A stretch of 64,000 nt of DNA from Escarpia spicata (Eukaryota > Annelida > Polychaeta > Sabellida > Siboglinidae): the NCBI GenBank assembly GCA_963995525.1, contig OZ023210.1:21745913-21809912 (forward strand). The letters are read 5' to 3'. Of this stretch, positions 34,955 through 44,954 are shown piece by piece (the stretch's first letter is position 1; every line of letters begins with the position of its first letter). Position numbers and translations under genes: made by a program. Under the pieces are notes generated by a model that worked only from the letters and a program-made list of their open reading frames with translations, had not been told where the DNA came from and did not search any database.

Positions 34955-35167
34955 CATATGTCCCATACACCTGCACTTCGCACAAAGACAGGGCTCTTGG
35001 CACGTGTCCAAGCGATCTGATCCTGACGACACTGCCCTTCACATCTGCACCACAGTTGATGCGACGAGTCTCACTTGAACCAAACGCCTGACCAGTTGTT
35101 TGGCACGTGGTAGAACGAGCAATACTCTTCTGCAGAGCGGTGACACTAATGTCATGAAGGCCCTCCT
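34955..35167 (-). CDS. FTP domain, second-half exon without its own first half
   Basis: A 213-bp exon with acceptor AG above 35167 (TATGTTGTCAG), donor GTAAGA below 34955, and phase 1 at both ends. It begins EGLHDISVTALQ; Gly replaces the second binding Arg. ARSTTCQ and RRINC supply the internal disulfide, and LSLCEVQVYGTY closes the domain. The preceding lectin exon upstream is another second half (37416-37619). I looked through the 2.2 kb between them and saw no first half, so this unit is an orphan, or a first half has been lost to divergence. If it is spliced in order, two second halves would be joined in frame. Confidence 0.83.
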
Positions 35168-35169
35168 CT

Positions 35170-36710
35170 GACAACATACATACAATATACTGAATATGTT
35201 AAAGATATTTTTACGATCGCATAGTCTAAAAATTAACTACACATAAACGCCCGTCTACCATAAAAACATAGGTAAGGTAGGTAGGGAATTAATTGTTGTT
35301 TTATTTTAATTTCGTTTTCACCGGTAATATATGTATAATAGTTACCGGCGTTGCCCGAATAAAAAAGGCAGTCATGTGTGTTTTCTAATTAAAGCCACAC
35401 CATAGAATTAAATGTTATGACTGAAATGTAATTATTAGTTTATGTATATATCATATACAACAACAACACTATGGATATCTAACTCCATATCCCAGACATT
35501 CTAAGGGAGTACTCTACCGATAGAACTAATCTGCCACGCTATTTACATGTTTGTTTGAACGTAAACAAGTATGTCTTATTCTGAGTTACTAATATAACTC
35601 GACATTATTGTTTTGTAAGTCGTGGTTTTCCTGGCCGAATTATATCTGAATTCAATAACTTTGGGACAATGAATGATTGCCCCATCTGTAATAAACGTGT
35701 CACATGCTATATGTAATCGCAGCATGCCAGTGTAATTAAACTAAGACTTTACATCCATATCGTATTGTGTATATTTTGGTACAAACACGGCATTCATGAA
35801 TTTACATAATGGAAGTACGTGTTTGCCAGGAAATCAATATATGCACAGAGAGGCGTAAAGTAGCTAAATCTGAGATGAAATAATGTCTACTGGTATCACA
35901 TTAGCAAAATACCTATTTGTCTTGGCTACTGCTTTGCGAGAACTTCTTCGTTATTGTTCGCTCAGACTGTAACTCCGGATTGTGGGAACCAAATGTGGCA
36001 TTCTCGACTTTACAAGATGGGAGATTGTTTTAGACAGGAAATCGATGCGTGCACTGACAGAAAGGTGCACAATATGAGCAGATGTAATGCCTAGTTTTGC
36101 CACAATAGTAAAATACAAATATAATCAGCCTAACATTTTGCAGTGGTGCTTTATCATAAATTTATGGAATCAAAAAGACATTCGCGACTTTGCAGGGTTA
36201 GGTACAGTTTTTGTCAGGAAATCAATATATGCAAAGCAAAACATCTCTAAATGAGCAAAACTAATATCTACTGGTGTCACAATTGCATACTAGCTTTATC
36301 TGATGAATGTTTTACACTAGTGCATTAATATGTATTGTTAAGACTAAAAGGCACTCGATTCTTTGCAATGGTAATATGTTTACAGTGATAATATGTTTTG
36401 CCAGAAAATGTATATCTGCACCCATAAACAAGATGAAATGGATCCAAAATAAGCAGAAGCAATGCCAGTGAATTTCATAATAATATAAACCAGTTTAATT
36501 TCGACAAGAGTGTACAATGTATTAACATAATACATGTTACTGTAACATATTTAACAAAATAGTCACCCGCAACCTTAGAGGGTGTGGTAATGTTTTGGCC
36601 AAGAAATCAGTACCTGCATTCACAGAGAGGTGCCATTTGTTTGTTTCGTTTCGTTTTTTATGACATGTTCACAATAATTAAGTTGAGTTTAGAAAATGAG
36701 ATCCCAGCTC
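35170..36710. other. spacer lacking the expected first-half exon
   Basis: Apart from low-complexity A+T sequence, nothing is recognised. The domain order would predict a first-half exon in 35168-37415; none of its signature words (NLALGKPT, WWQVDL, NR) can be read in any frame. Confidence 0.5.
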
Positions 36711-36714
36711 TTTT

Positions 36715-36926
36715 ACTTTCCCTGGCACAGACGTCAAATAGAAGGGACCAACAGCTTATAGCGTCTCTTCCGAAAGACACAGGGAACGTAGGGTGAACGA
36801 AATTGCCCAAGTTTCGACACAGCGGCCGAACCAGTACCGAACCACCGCCAGGCGGCACCAGGGTTCGAAACCCGGTTCCTCCGAACGACAGTCCAACACT
36901 CTAACCGCTTGACCACTGCGCCCCCA
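36715..36926 (-). repeat. tRNA-derived SINE, related type
   Basis: Read from 36926 downward: GGGGGCGCAGTGGTCAAGCG and GTTAGAGTGTTGGACT (A-box region), then GGGTTTCGAACCC (B-box, 36861-36873). The body to about 36715 shares the words CAATTTCGTTCACCCTACG and TTTCGGAAGAGACG with other SINEs only in part. Not a working tRNA: the fold is incomplete and the body runs on. Confidence 0.6.
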
Positions 36927-36929
36927 TTT

Positions 36930-37410
36930 GGCTCAGAATATCCACGTGTATAGTCAGGGGATCTCACAATAATACACTTTATGCAATACGGTAAAATTAT
37001 CACAATTTTACATCAATATGCATTTGTTGTCAAAAAGGTTCTTGCGCTTTTATATGCTCAAATAAATATAAAGTTTGCCATAAATTAACATTCAATGCCT
37101 GAGAGAAAATATTGCCCCCCCCCACTTAATTACTAATGTCTTGCTTTTAGTCATAACAACATTACATTCTACAGGAAGCCATAGGAACGTCTTCCCTGCA
37201 GCATTATACACCGCTCTAGATGTGACTGATTGGAATACGGGTTGTGTCAAATTCAAGTTGTCAGTTTCCATGACCTCAGTAGTAAGATCTATATTCGAAT
37301 TATGATTTGATCAGTCTTACTACGAGAGGGTTATTATGGTCATGGTAGAATGACTGCCACGGGACTGTTGCAAGTAGTAAACTCCAGTATAGAATAATTA
37401 ATAATGTGGT
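36930..37410. other. spacer, nothing recognised
   Basis: No coding or repeat signature is seen apart from a short C run near 37120. Confidence 0.4.
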
Positions 37411-37415
37411 CTTAC

Positions 37416-37619
37416 CATACACACCGTACACTTCCACTTCGCAAAGTACGAGGTAATAAGCATCCATTTGGATCTTGACAATACTGCCGATTGCTGGTTT
37501 TGGTTGACACTGGAATAGTCTAGTCTCGTCCTTCTTCAGCGAACGCTTCCCAACGCTTCCGCATGTCGAAACGCTATTCCCCATGAGTACTTGTACGACG
37601 AAGTCATGAAGCCTATCAT
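37416..37619 (-). CDS. FTP domain, second-half exon with Arg retained
   Basis: A 204-bp exon with acceptor AG above 37619 (ACTGTTTATAG), donor GTAAGA below 37416, and phase 1 at both ends. It begins with the split codon TAT followed by DRLHDFVVQVLMG; the Arg of DRL matches the second fucose-binding Arg. VSTCGSV and RLFQC supply the internal disulfide, and LVLCEVEVYGVY closes the domain. By order its first half is 43037-43267, giving NRGNAYYDRLHD. That unit keeps both Arg but has lost the His. Confidence 0.87.
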
Positions 37620-37624
37620 CTATA

Positions 37625-38530
37625 AACAGTATAATACATTTGGAACCTTATTTTAAGTACCGAACGCCAACTGCAACTTCGAACGCCAACGCCAAAATTC
37701 CCGTGTCGATGTCTAATAAATCACCATTAACAAAATGCACAGTAAGCGGTTCAACGTTGGATGCCGATAAAAATGAAAGTCCGTTATAGTGGGAAATTGA
37801 TGAGTATAGCCGTATATAATGTTTAGTACTCACAATTAGCTAACGTTGTATAATAGACATAAAACTAAGCACAAGGAGTCTAATAAACACATTTTATTTC
37901 ACTGACACAACCTTGGCACTGCGCCTCGCTACATCACTGCAGTCATCAACAAGCGAATCGTAAGGTTTTTTAATTCGTCAAACTTTCTTATATGTATTTC
38001 AAACAACTTTCTGTATGCGTGTGTGTTCCTAAGAGGTCGAACTGTTACTCTACATATTTACTTTTCAGTTACTATTTTATGTACGAAATAATGAACAAAC
38101 GGATTATCCATTTTTCGTTTTCAAACTTTACATTCAGCTGTCGGCAACCTGACTATGCTAAGGTATTTTTCTCTCACATATCTTATCATCCCTCTTCCCT
38201 CCTCGTTCTACAAATGTAACATAAACAGCAACGAGGCAGGCAAACAGACACACTTCCTTTGTGTGTGAATATGACCTGTCTGGCTCCGTTCACGTCATCT
38301 TCAAAACTTATCCAGTCTTACAGCACAACAACGTATCTCTCGATGATTTGTACAATTTCTCTCGCGATAGCAACTGAGGAAGTGTTTGCAAAATAGCACT
38401 CAATGCAGGCATGACACTATTGGAAGCATCCCATGATGCTCAGCCGTGCGATTGGCTCTTCGAGGGAAACACGATGTAACATCACACCAGGTCAGTGTTG
38501 CCGAAAAAAGACAGTGCCTTGCACTTGTCG
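37625..38530. other. spacer, nothing recognised
   Basis: Only short featureless frames (61-76 codons) occur. Confidence 0.4.
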
Positions 38531-38539
38531 CCACCAAGC

Positions 38540-38765
38540 ACGTGTGCAATATTTTTATATCACCGTAAAGATAATAAACCTACCTAGAAATTTGTTGGAG
38601 GATCTACACAAGAACTTTGTTAACTTTTTGAGATACTGGCGTTTGAACATTGCGAATGCTTAAAATTGCAATGGGATTTGGTATTTTTAGCATCACAGTA
38701 AACATATTAACCTTATCTACAAATATGCAGCTGGATGTATCCATAATTTACTGACTACCATGGAT
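38540..38765. repeat. foldback-family fragment, copy 2
   Basis: Contains ATATCACCGTAAAGATAATAA, a degraded ATCTAC...AGCTGGATGTATCC arm, and GGCGTTTGAACATTGCGAATGC, words shared with copies at 2.1-2.3 kb and 43.6-43.8 kb. Listed words differ by a few bases between copies. Confidence 0.6.
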
Positions 38766-38769
38766 GCTG

Positions 38770-39380
38770 CCTTAACACCAGTGCCAGGCATTATGAGAGT
38801 GATTGGATGCATTGTCTAAGACACCGGAAACGGCTTGGTTGTACGTCCGATTATAATTTATTTTAGGATTGATTATCACGAAACCATTTATATGTTTGAA
38901 TACCAGAAAGCTTTCAAACGATATCAAGATCTTTGGGATCTAGCGGTACTAGCAACCGTTTAAATAAATATTTCGGGACGCGTTTCGAATTGTTCATTTT
39001 GTTAACTTATTTATTTTTTGATAATATGCATGGATGGGGAAATTACCATATATCGTAATATAATAGTCATATATATTTTTAATAACGGCTTTCGTAATAA
39101 ATTTTGTGTCTATACTACAACCATTCCATGAAAATGCTTGCAACAAAAATGGTTGAAGTGGTTTTCACAGTAGTTTTAACCTATCTGCTACGTAGAATTT
39201 GCTAAACAACATATTGACGTTTGATGATATATATACTTAATGTTTTGTGATTGTTCGTATTTGTAAAAACGTCCCTAAAGGATGGGGACAAATGAACGTT
39301 TGTTTCTAGTAGGACGGATAATGCCAAACTATCAACAATAATCAAACTTGTTAGAAGAGAAGAACAAGTGGTTGGTTTTG
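38770..39380. other. spacer, nothing recognised
   Basis: AT-rich, without repeat or coding signature. Confidence 0.4.
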
Positions 39381-39407
39381 TTAGTTTTATTTTTTTTAAT
39401 GGATGAA

Positions 39408-39694
39408 TTACAAGTCTGTATGTAGCAGGTTCCAGTGCAGCATGGCACTGTCTTTGGGGAGAAGTACCCCTGGCAGTTGTGCGACGCAGAACTTGGGAAG
39501 GGTCAGCATCATGTTGTCTGAGATGCAGTGAAAGTCAATGGCAGCGTAGCCATCAAGAGAGATGCACGTCTCTCCATTCAGAGTGTCACTAACTTCTTTC
39601 CTCAACATTTTAAGATATCTAGCAACTTGCATGTCGTCAACGTAGAAATCGAGAAGAAGCTGGTGTTGTCTCCAACCTCCTTCAAGATCCAATG
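39408..39694 (-). CDS. possible 3'-terminal exon, product not recognised
   Basis: Below an acceptor-like TTTAACATCAG (AG just above 39694), a clean 95-codon frame runs to a TAA at 39408. An AATAAA lies about 20 bases further (39386-39391 on the plus strand reads TTTATT). The acceptor is phase 1, the same phase as every lectin exon, and the strand is the same. The peptide includes GGWRQHQLLLDFYVDDMQVA, CISLDGYAAIDFHC and LPKDSAMLHWNLLHTDL. I do not recognise the family; it has none of the lectin marks. It could be a terminal exon of another gene, an alternative 3' end, or a retrocopy fragment. Clean, ordinary codons make chance unlikely but not excluded. Confidence 0.35.
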
Positions 39695-40958
39695 CTGATG
39701 TTAAACAAACCGCATGCACGAGCGCGCGAAAGGATCAAACAGGAATGACAGGAAGTGCTGCTAGAGTGGAAAGACAGATGTTCGAGGAGCGGAAAATAGC
39801 CCTAAGACAAATATATGGTTCGGTTGGATACACGAAAGAGAGATTGAAGATCAGTCCACCTTGTGTACGTTGGCGGAATGTTTAATGAGTATTGTTGGTA
39901 GTGCCGCAGCGACCGGTGAATACCAGCCAGTGCAAATACACGGGGAAGAAACAGGACGTCATCACAGACAGAACTATATCAAACTAGCTGAAAGAGAAAC
40001 CCATACGATCGCGTATCATGTCAACATACCTATATCGGTTGGAGACACGGAGAAACCCCATCGACCGTATTGTTCCATGTCGTAGCTTAGCACAGTTAGT
40101 AGATTGCTGTCGGGGGAACGAAGCCGGCGCCCTGGTGTATACGGCGAGATCAAGTCGACAATGTACCCTGGCGCGAGATGGTGTAACTCGCGGTATGTCA
40201 GCAGAAGAACCCTGTAGTTGATCTGTCATTGGACCGGGAGCCTGTGAAGCGCAACGAGGGTGTGCGTGATGTGTTGATGGTCGCGACGGCTTTGACACGT
40301 TATTAGGCGAGCCGCCGAATTTTGCACTATTTGTAGCTTCTCGATTAAACGCACGTTCACTCCAAAATGCGCAGCATTTCCACAATCCAGTCGGGAAGTA
40401 ACAAGTGCGTGCACGATCGTCTTGCACGCATGGGTTGTTAAAAACTTTCTGATTTTAGCGATCTTGTGGATCTGGAAAAACGCCGACTGACACGTGCAAG
40501 CGACTTATGTAGGCACAAACAAAGTGCTATCCATGAAGACGCCTATGTCCCGAACAAACGATTTAGGTGACATATCACACCCACACACGTTGATTGTGTC
40601 AACAGTGGGTGGAAGCTTAGAGTAAGAGGCACAGTAGAAAATTGCCTCTGTCTTGGTCTCGTTTAGCAGTGTTTGTCAATCATAACAGTTTGATGTCGAC
40701 GGTACACCCCTCGATTCTTTCGACTGCATCGTCTGCCTCGCATGGTTGGTCCAGTTGGAATTCCGCGTAGAGTTGTGCATCGTCAGCGTACATGTGATAG
40801 TTAACGTTGTGTTTAGCGAATGTGTCGCTGATTGACATGCAGTAGATAGTGAACAGCAGGGGCCCAAAAACTGATCCCTGCGGCACACCACAACAAAGCT
40901 ATTGTTGACGAGATATGGCATCGTCGATTTTTATCGCCATCGTCCTCTTGGACAAGTA

Positions 40959-42041
40959 CAGAGCTTCCTAATTGAATGAACCCAAGATAGAGAGATCTCC
41001 CTATATTATCAAAACACAATAGGGAGATTTTACCGGTAATTTAAAAAAGGGAACGCTTATCGAAAGTCACCTAAACTGAACCACACACATACCAGCAAAA
41101 CCTACAACATTAAACAAATTTAGATGTATAGTGTAAAACATGAAAAATTAGACAAACCAAAGACCGTGATCGCCATGCAATCGTCACTTTATTGCTTCTG
41201 CAACATGAAGTTGTAAAGGGGAGTCGCCTTTCCAACCGACTCCAGCAAACCTGGCGACATATGTAACTGGTAGCATACATTGATTTTGCACGCCAGCAAG
41301 GCACTCATGGACTCATGATTCGACAGCCGAAACTTGATGTCGATCATCCCCATCATGCTGAACACCCTTTCCACCGGAGCGTGGTCGTAGGGGAGGATGA
41401 GGAGCGCCTGGAGGAGGCGACCTAGGCACTTGAAGCGCGGCTGTTCGTCAAGCCGCGTCATCTTCAAGACGAACGCCCACAACATGTCGATGTGGTGGTC
41501 GGTGAAGGAGAGCAGGTCGTGGGCCACCTGGAAGTCATGCCACCCCTCCAGCAGCTCATCCGACTCCTCATCGGATAGTTACTGGAAGGTATCCGTCCAT
41601 CCTTGTGTGTTTTGCTCGACACATGTTTCTCCACATCATTTCTGCCCCCATGGCTGACGGAGAAGTCGTCCTGACAGATCATACATAAAGCAAACAGCTT
41701 TAGAGCTTTTTTGAATTCCCGCCCATGTTTTCTGCCACTTGGAAGCGTACTTCCTCGTCTTTCTCTTTGCATGGTTGCCATCATCGTCTGCCTGACACTT
41801 CTCGTTCTGCATTTTCAATTTCCAGTGAACAGTAAAAGTCGCGATTGCGGCAAATTACAAAATGGCGTCGATCGGAAGTTTCGAGCGAACACAAATTTAT
41901 GCTGTGATGTAAATTTGAGCATTGCCAAAAGAGGGCGCTGCAGTTTTTTTTTAAAGTTCTAATTCGGGAGACCGGGAGATTTTCTAGATTATGTGAAACT
42001 TCGGGAGATCTCCCGCCAAATCGGGAGACTTGGAAACTCTG
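40959..42041 (-). mobile_element. hAT-like deletion derivative (1083 bp) with transposase ends only
   Basis: The ends are CAGAGCTTCCTA and (reverse complement of the right end) CAGAGTTTCCAA. CAAGTA is duplicated at 40953-40958 and 42042-42047. Removing the insert plus one CAAGTA restores the LINE frame (LKSYLSKR), so both borders are exact. On the minus strand, about 41620-41760 reads a zinc-finger piece (CMICQDDFSVSHGGRNDVEK then HVSSKTHK). After a stop/frameshift, 41189-41527 reads the C-terminal part APVERVFSMMGMIDIKFRLS, the hAT dimerisation signature. The middle of the transposase is missing. A six-base duplication is short for hAT, which usually makes eight. Confidence 0.75.
41189..41575 (-). 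pseudogene. hAT transposase C-terminal dimerisation region, remnant
   Basis: The frame reads LSDEESDELLEGWHDFQVAH, then LKMTRLDEQPRFKCLG, ILPYDHAPVERVFSMMGMID, FRLSNHESMSALLACKINV, and a tail to the stop at 41189. A/S-x-x-ER-x-FS followed by a K/R-x-RLS and a hydrophobic helix is the classical hAT C-terminal pattern used for dimer formation. The catalytic DDE part and the link to the N-terminal zinc finger are absent, and a TAA precedes the segment at about 41580. Confidence 0.7.
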
Positions 42042-43036
42042 CAAGTAAGACTTCAGCTATGCTAGTACCCGGCCTCTTATGCCGATCGAATGCATCTGTT
42101 GCAGTAGCATGGTGTGATCCATGGTATCGAATGTCTCAGTAAGATTGAGCAGAATGAGTACTACTCCCTTTCGACGATCAAGTTCCTGGGTGATGTCGTC
42201 ATGAATACGGACAAGAGCGATGCATCGCCGAAGGTCAGCCGCCACATGCTTTCCAACATTTTTGAAACAAGCTGCGATTTGAAATTGGGCGGTAGTCCTT
42301 AATGTAATTTGTATCTATGCCAGTCTCCTTAAGCAGTGGCGTGACTAGCGCATGTTTCATATCGAATGGCATTGTTGCAGATTCCAGTGATCGATTAATG
42401 ATGTTGACTAGGGTTGGTGCGATTATAGTAATGTTTGTTTTCAGCAGTGCCGTCGGCAAAGTGTCGAGAAAGCAAGTCTTGCAAGGACACTTGCTCACTA
42501 TCTGATGATAGTAGCAACATGTGTCGGTGTGAACGCTGTCAGAGTACAATGTTCGTGGTTGTTGGTTTGCGGCAGCGGTGCAGGCGCGTCATCGTGACTC
42601 AGCGAGCGGCCCATTTTCGTAATCTTACCGAAGAAATGTACTAAAAAACGTTCCGCCAAAACCGCGCTCGAGCCGTTGTTTTCTGGAAAGATCGGTGGTA
42701 ATTTGCGCTCCATTGTGTTGTTCGTGACCTGGTACATAGCTTTCATGTCACGGGCAGACTCTTGGATTTGCTGACAGTAAAACGCGGATTTTGCCGTCAT
42801 TGGTTGTTTATGTAAAGGTTTCGCATAGTTGTGAAAATGCACAATCAAATGAGTTGCAGTCATTTAAGGTAGACAGGGCCAACAATCCAAACATGTGCCG
42901 GTGAATGATTTTTTTTCAATTTAATACAGGTTTCCATTGATTATTTTACATTTGTTCTCATTTGTCAAGCGTTAGCTATAACTGTAGCTCATATGTTCGT
43001 GGTTGGTTTTTAAGTCAGCAACACATTCAAACTTAC

Positions 43037-43267
43037 AGTATGCGTTTCCTCGGTTAGTTACGGTCACCTCCTTGATCATGTAGACGGCTTGTAGGTCAAC
43101 CTGCCACCAGTTTCCGTTGTGTCTGATGCTTTGATAGCAGCAGTCTTCTACATCATGATTGCTGTCTCTCCTGCCATCCACTGCTTTCCATGCGTAATCG
43201 TTTCCCTCCACTGATGACATCTGTGTAGGCTTCCCAAAGGCCAGATTGCCAGATATATCCGTTTTCA
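43037..43267 (-). CDS. FTP domain, first-half exon (His replaced by Tyr)
   Basis: A 231-bp exon with acceptor AG above 43267, donor GTAAGT below 43037, and phase 1 at both ends. It shows SGNLAFGKPTQMSS, WKAVDGRRDS, VEDCCYQSIRHNGNWWQVDLQ and TNRGNAY. Tyr sits where the fucose-contacting His is expected, and there is an extra Cys next to the conserved one (DCC). The first Arg (NR) is kept, with Asn in place of the following Asp. It pairs with 37416-37619. Confidence 0.87.
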
Positions 43268-43469
43268 CTGCAATGAATTGTGCACCTCATTATAAACTTT
43301 AAAGAATAAGTGACTTAACATTTTCAATTTGTTTGAAACTTCATATACGTAAACTTAAGATGCTTGTCAAGAAATATGCCAAATATATAGTTTGTTGATT
43401 GCGAACTCATGTCACTAAGCCCGCTTAAACATGTTCATTTCCGTGTCACAAAACAACCAGTTAGTCAGA

Positions 43470-44950
43470 TGTTGCCGACGTCACGGGAATAAGGGCCGCT
43501 GAGAGTGCCCTAGTCTTTAGCATGGCGCGCGGCGGTCCGGGTTGGTGTTTCAGGATTTATTTTATATTAAATCGCAATATCGCGGATTTTAATATACGTG
43601 ATATCACCGTAAAGATAATAATCTTATCTACAAGTTTGTCGCTGGATGTACACAGGTATTGTGTTCTTTTGAGTTGTTGAAAACAAATCCGGGTTCATCC
43701 AGCGACAAATTTGTAGATAAGATTATTATCTTTACGGTGATAACAAAAATAGTCCCATGTTTATGCATTCGCAATGGTCAAACGGCAATAACTAAATAAG
43801 TAAACTACCAGGTATATTAACTCTTTACTGCACAGGGCGCCCAGAATCGTCCAACCCCTCCAACGCGCAACGCAACCGTTCCAAAACCGCCTACTAAACT
43901 CGCGGCTGCTAGGCCTTTCGTTTATCCGGTTCAGAACCTACTTTTACATTAATTATCCAGTTGAGACTGGTGACATAGGTTATATAATAGGAAGCACGTG
44001 GTTTTCGCCTTCTTGAAAAAGAAGTTTGTGTTTGTGAATACAGTTTATTTTGAAGGAAGTTGAGTTGCGTTCGTCAAAATGGATTCCGACATCGCGCGGC
44101 ATTTGGCAGGTTTGATTGAGGTCGTTTCCCGACAATTTAGAGTCTGATGTCGATGTCTGCAACATCAGTAATGTTGATAACGAACATGGAGACCACATTA
44201 TCGTCCAACTACGCTGTTTGTGCGACTTTTCGAAGCAGAGATACGGAAGTAGATGTCCCGTCGGCGCCGTCATCATTTTGCCAATATATACAGCCATCTT
44301 GTTGATCGAGCACTATCCGTACCTACCTTGATTAGTTTATTTTAGCGGTATTTCGTTAGTATTATCACATTGCTTCTGTTGTGGGAACATATACTTGTGA
44401 AAGAGGTTGCTATCTTTCGTAATTTCGAGTGTTAATTTTGTATTGGAATTCCAGTCAGTATATAATCGGTAGACATTAACCATTTTGTAAATTACGAATT
44501 ATATGTTTTCACGGTCGACAGGTTTATTAGGACAAAACTAATACACGTGGCTACATTTGCTTCACTTGACAACTTATGATAGGTGCTGTGATTTTGTGTG
44601 TATCATATTATTATTTTTTTAACTTTGCTTCATGATATGAAATATAACTGATTGCAACACAGCAACTTCGACAGAATATTCACACATTCCTTTTTATGGA
44701 CAATGTAATTCATTTCGTGTAATTTTGTGCATCGGCTGTCAAAATATTCTATTTTATTGCAAGGAACAGACAATATAATTCACAATTGGCTGCCATCCTC
44801 TAATCATCTGCTCACAGCAGAGTGTAAAATAAGAAGTCTGTCTACCCAGTAAAGTTCCGCGATTGCTGTTTCAGGAAGGTCTGAAACATCAACTCGCTTA
44901 GATGCGCGCCATGCTAAATCCAAGCGGCCCTTACTTTGATGATGTCACCA
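43470..44950. mobile_element. foldback-family element, copy 3, split by a TTAA element
   Basis: The left region (43470-43560) has AAGGGCCGCT, TTTAGCATGGCGCGC and GTTGGTGTTTCAG. The right region (44880-44950), reversed, has AAGGGCCGCT, TTTAGCATGGCGCGC and GTTGATGTTTCAG. Inside is a 47-bp inverted repeat, 43600-43646 with 43693-43739, built on ATCTACAAGTTTGTCGCTGG and the reverse of TCTTTACGGTGATA. The TTAA element at 43822-44830 lies within it. Confidence 0.7.
43822..44830. mobile_element. shorter TTAA element, same family as 23740-26891
   Basis: TTAA at 43818-43821 precedes CTCTTTACTGC. The first 300 bp match the reversed right end of the 3.15-kb element (TAGGCCTTTCGTTTA, ACTTTTACA.TAA, GAGTTGCGTTCG, CCGACATCGCG). 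The last 80 bp match its reversed left end (GGATGGCAGCCAATTG). The right border is worn. A short frame starting MDSDIARHLAGLIEV (about 44080-44125), continuing in another frame with SDNLESDVDVCNISNVDN, is acidic like piggyBac N-termini. Whether it is a transposase relic is inference. Confidence 0.6.
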
Positions 44951-44954
44951 ACGG

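Larger units (their letters stand above)
39950..42870 (-). mobile_element. L2-like LINE, second lineage, interrupted by a hAT-like insertion
   Basis: From 42870 downward: a linker with FYCQQIQESARDMKAMYQVT; the start of the reverse transcriptase with LLKTNITIIAPTLVNIINRS, ALVTPLLKETGID and YIKDYRPISN; then DTMDHTMLLQQMHSIGIRG, carrying the first Asp motif (FDTMDH). Below the insertion (40959-42041) it resumes with GVPQGSVFGPLLFTIYC-type words and NYHMYADDAQLYAEF (palm), then VTSRLDCGNAAHFGVN, LQIVQNSAARLI and LVALHRLPVQ, ending in worn sequence near 39950. Frameshifts and stops make it inactive. It differs from the L2-like family at 20 kb in motif detail. Confidence 0.78.

Noticed and set aside
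36845..36926. tRNA gene (Leu/Ser-like head)
   Set aside because: The head is followed by repeat body, and the cloverleaf cannot be completed by eye; treated as a SINE.
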